This document shows, in pieces, positions 62,988 to 64,000 of a stretch of DNA of 64,000 nucleotides (its first letter is position 1; each line of letters opens with the position of its first letter). Source of the DNA: Metabacillus litoralis (GTDB lineage: Bacteria; Bacillota; Bacilli; Bacillales; Bacillaceae); assembly GCF_020524045.1 (NCBI RefSeq), contig NZ_JAIVKL010000008.1, positions 62,001 through 126,000 on the forward strand, written 5' to 3'. The notes under the pieces were generated by a model. That model worked only from the letters and a program-made list of their open reading frames with translations. It was not told the origin of the DNA and searched no databases. The position numbers were made by a program, and so were the translations under genes.

Positions 62988-64000
62988 ATGTCTTTGAAAG
63001 TTTATGAGGCAAGAAGCTTAATAGAGTCAATGGAAGATCGCGCCAAGGAGTATTCTAGCCTGAGGGAAAAGCTGGTTCTTCTACGGAAACGTTTTTTGGA
63101 TATTGTGCAGCTTGATGATGCTCTTCAAGGAAAAGGGGCAAATTCGATCAAGGGTTTTTATCAAGCTCAAATAGATGTTGTTGATGCATGGATGCGACTT
63201 GTTGATCGGCAAATCGCCTTTTTTAATGGAGTATCAGGTGATGCAGGAGATAATGATTTATCAGGGAACACCGTTGTTTATCAAAGCTTTCTAGAATCAG
63301 AATTATCACATCATGAGAAAAATTACATGATGATGGTTGATAGTCAGCAGGATGAACTAAAACGAATATTTAATCGAGTGGATGATTTAGTTCCTTTAAA
63401 TGTATTTTCAACAGATCGGTTCATGGATGCGGTCGCAGAGGCAAAAAAAGGTCGAAATGAAACACTTCAAGCTGTTGAAAATTTTGATGAAAAGTTAAAA
63501 TCAGAATATACATTATCTGAGGATGATGAGCATTATGTTGTGGCACTATTTCAACAACTTCTAGAGGCAACTCGTCAAGGAAATGAGATTCTTCCGATCC
63601 ATTTTAATGCGGAACAATACCAAACTAGTGATGTTTATCTACTAAAAGAACAAGCAGAAAATCAAGCTAACGACTATCTGAATTTTAAAGAAGAACAAGA
63701 AAAAGCCAGAGAACAAATGAAACGCCTTGAAGAGCAAAAACAACGTCCATGGTATGAAAAAACATGGGATGGCGTAAAGAACTTCACAGGTGAGTTAACT
63801 GGATATTACGATTACATACGTGCCTCTGAAGGTGTTGATCCCGTCACTGGTGCTGAACTTACAACAGCTCAACGTGTGACAGCTGGAGCAATGGCAGCAG
63901 CAGGTTTTATCCCAGTTGTAGGATGGGCCGGAAGAATCGTTAAAGGTGGAGGAGCCATCTATAAAACCGCCAAAGGTGTGCATGCAGCGGATCAGGCTTT
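62988..64000 (+). CDS. LXG-domain T7SS polymorphic toxin (3' end outside window)
   Basis: 337 codons and still open at the edge. N-terminal LXG helical domain of about 230 residues (MSLKVYEARSLIESMEDRAK, DALQGKGANSIKGFYQAQID, the LxG signature in ALQGKG), followed at about 275-330 by a pre-toxin TG-like hydrophobic segment (GVDPVTGAELTTAQRVTAGA, AGFIPVVGWAGRIVKGG). The C-terminal toxin domain is not seen. ATG 62988 follows GAAAGAAAGG. Secreted by the Yuk/Ess type VII apparatus. Expected next: the toxin tip and an immunity gene. Confidence 0.9.
   Translation, partial: MSLKVYEARSLIESMEDRAKEYSSLREKLVLLRKRFLDIVQLDDALQGKGANSIKGFYQAQIDVVDAWMRLVDRQIAFFNGVSGDAGDNDLSGNTVVYQSFLESELSHHEKNYMMMVDSQQDELKRIFNRVDDLVPLNVFSTDRFMDAVAEAKKGRNETLQAVENFDEKLKSEYTLSEDDEHYVVALFQQLLEATRQGNEILPIHFNAEQYQTSDVYLLKEQAENQANDYLNFKEEQEKAREQMKRLEEQKQRPWYEKTWDGVKNFTGELTGYYDYIRASEGVDPVTGAELTTAQRVTAGAMAAAGFIPVVGWAGRIVKGGGAIYKTAKGVHAADQA

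Noticed and set aside
1-64000. tRNA or rRNA genes
   Set aside because: No cloverleaf, GGTTCRANYC-type T-loop or rRNA segments were noticed on reading either strand.

Overview
The window looks like a low-GC Bacillaceae chromosome (Bacillus or a close relative). The evidence is AGGAGG-type ribosome binding sites, frequent GTG and TTG starts, Bce-type and YesMN-type two-component systems, an ECF sigma factor with a DUF4179-like anti-sigma factor, a CcpA cre-like site, BsrE-like type I toxins and type VII (LXG) toxins. There are no rRNA or tRNA genes, and I saw no CRISPR array. Species cannot be fixed from sequence alone.

Layout. 1-2.2 kb: gene ends, a DUF4230-like protein, a decayed chimeric mobile-element remnant and a CBO0543-like membrane protein. 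2.7-7.9 kb: two-component system with an intramembrane-sensing kinase, plus an ABC ATPase and FtsX-type permease (envelope stress or peptide resistance). 7.9-12.6 kb: small unknowns, a DUF1835-like protein, an ECF sigma/anti-sigma pair. 14.7-19.6 kb: three tandem lipoprotein paralogues, a lipase-motif protein and a small helical partner, in the style of a type VII-secreted lipase with immunity lipoproteins. 20.4-28.1 kb: a McrBC-like type IV restriction pair and a PD-(D/E)XK nuclease, mixed with type I toxin-antitoxin copies. 28.3-41.8 kb and 45.0-48.8 kb: a beta-galactoside/plant-polysaccharide locus with two AraC regulators, a DUF5107-TPR protein, GH35, YesN/YesM, a sugar ABC transporter and GH2. 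42.4-44.8 kb: small immunity-like genes. 49.6-62.6 kb: a helicase/nuclease/nucleotide-hydrolase island (PLD-helicase-DUF3427, NUDIX, HIT, MazG-like, second PLD-helicase, GIY-YIG-DUF4357, UvrD-like helicase with zinc ribbons, NERD-HRDC). 63-64 kb: the start of an LXG toxin.

The most distinctive structure is a family of six BsrE/SR5-like type I toxin-antitoxin modules (near 13.0, 20.0, 24.2, 24.8, 25.8 and 49.0 kb). Four or five keep the whole architecture: toxin promoter with extended -10, leader hairpin over the Shine-Dalgarno, toxin of 27-28 residues, toxin terminator, and a convergent antisense RNA with its own promoter and terminator. They bracket the restriction genes. One copy has lost its leader directly behind the mcrC-like gene, and a short mcrC relic lies between two others, so toxin copies may have acted as recombination anchors for cassette turnover. 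A second good candidate system is the tightly coupled HIT, MazG-like, PLD-helicase, GIY-YIG operon at 53.4-57.9 kb.

Decay is common: an in-frame stop in the YesM kinase, truncated protease, acetyltransferase and MazG genes, and a 163-164 bp MITE present twice with perfect 7-bp target duplications, once inside the sugar transporter operon.
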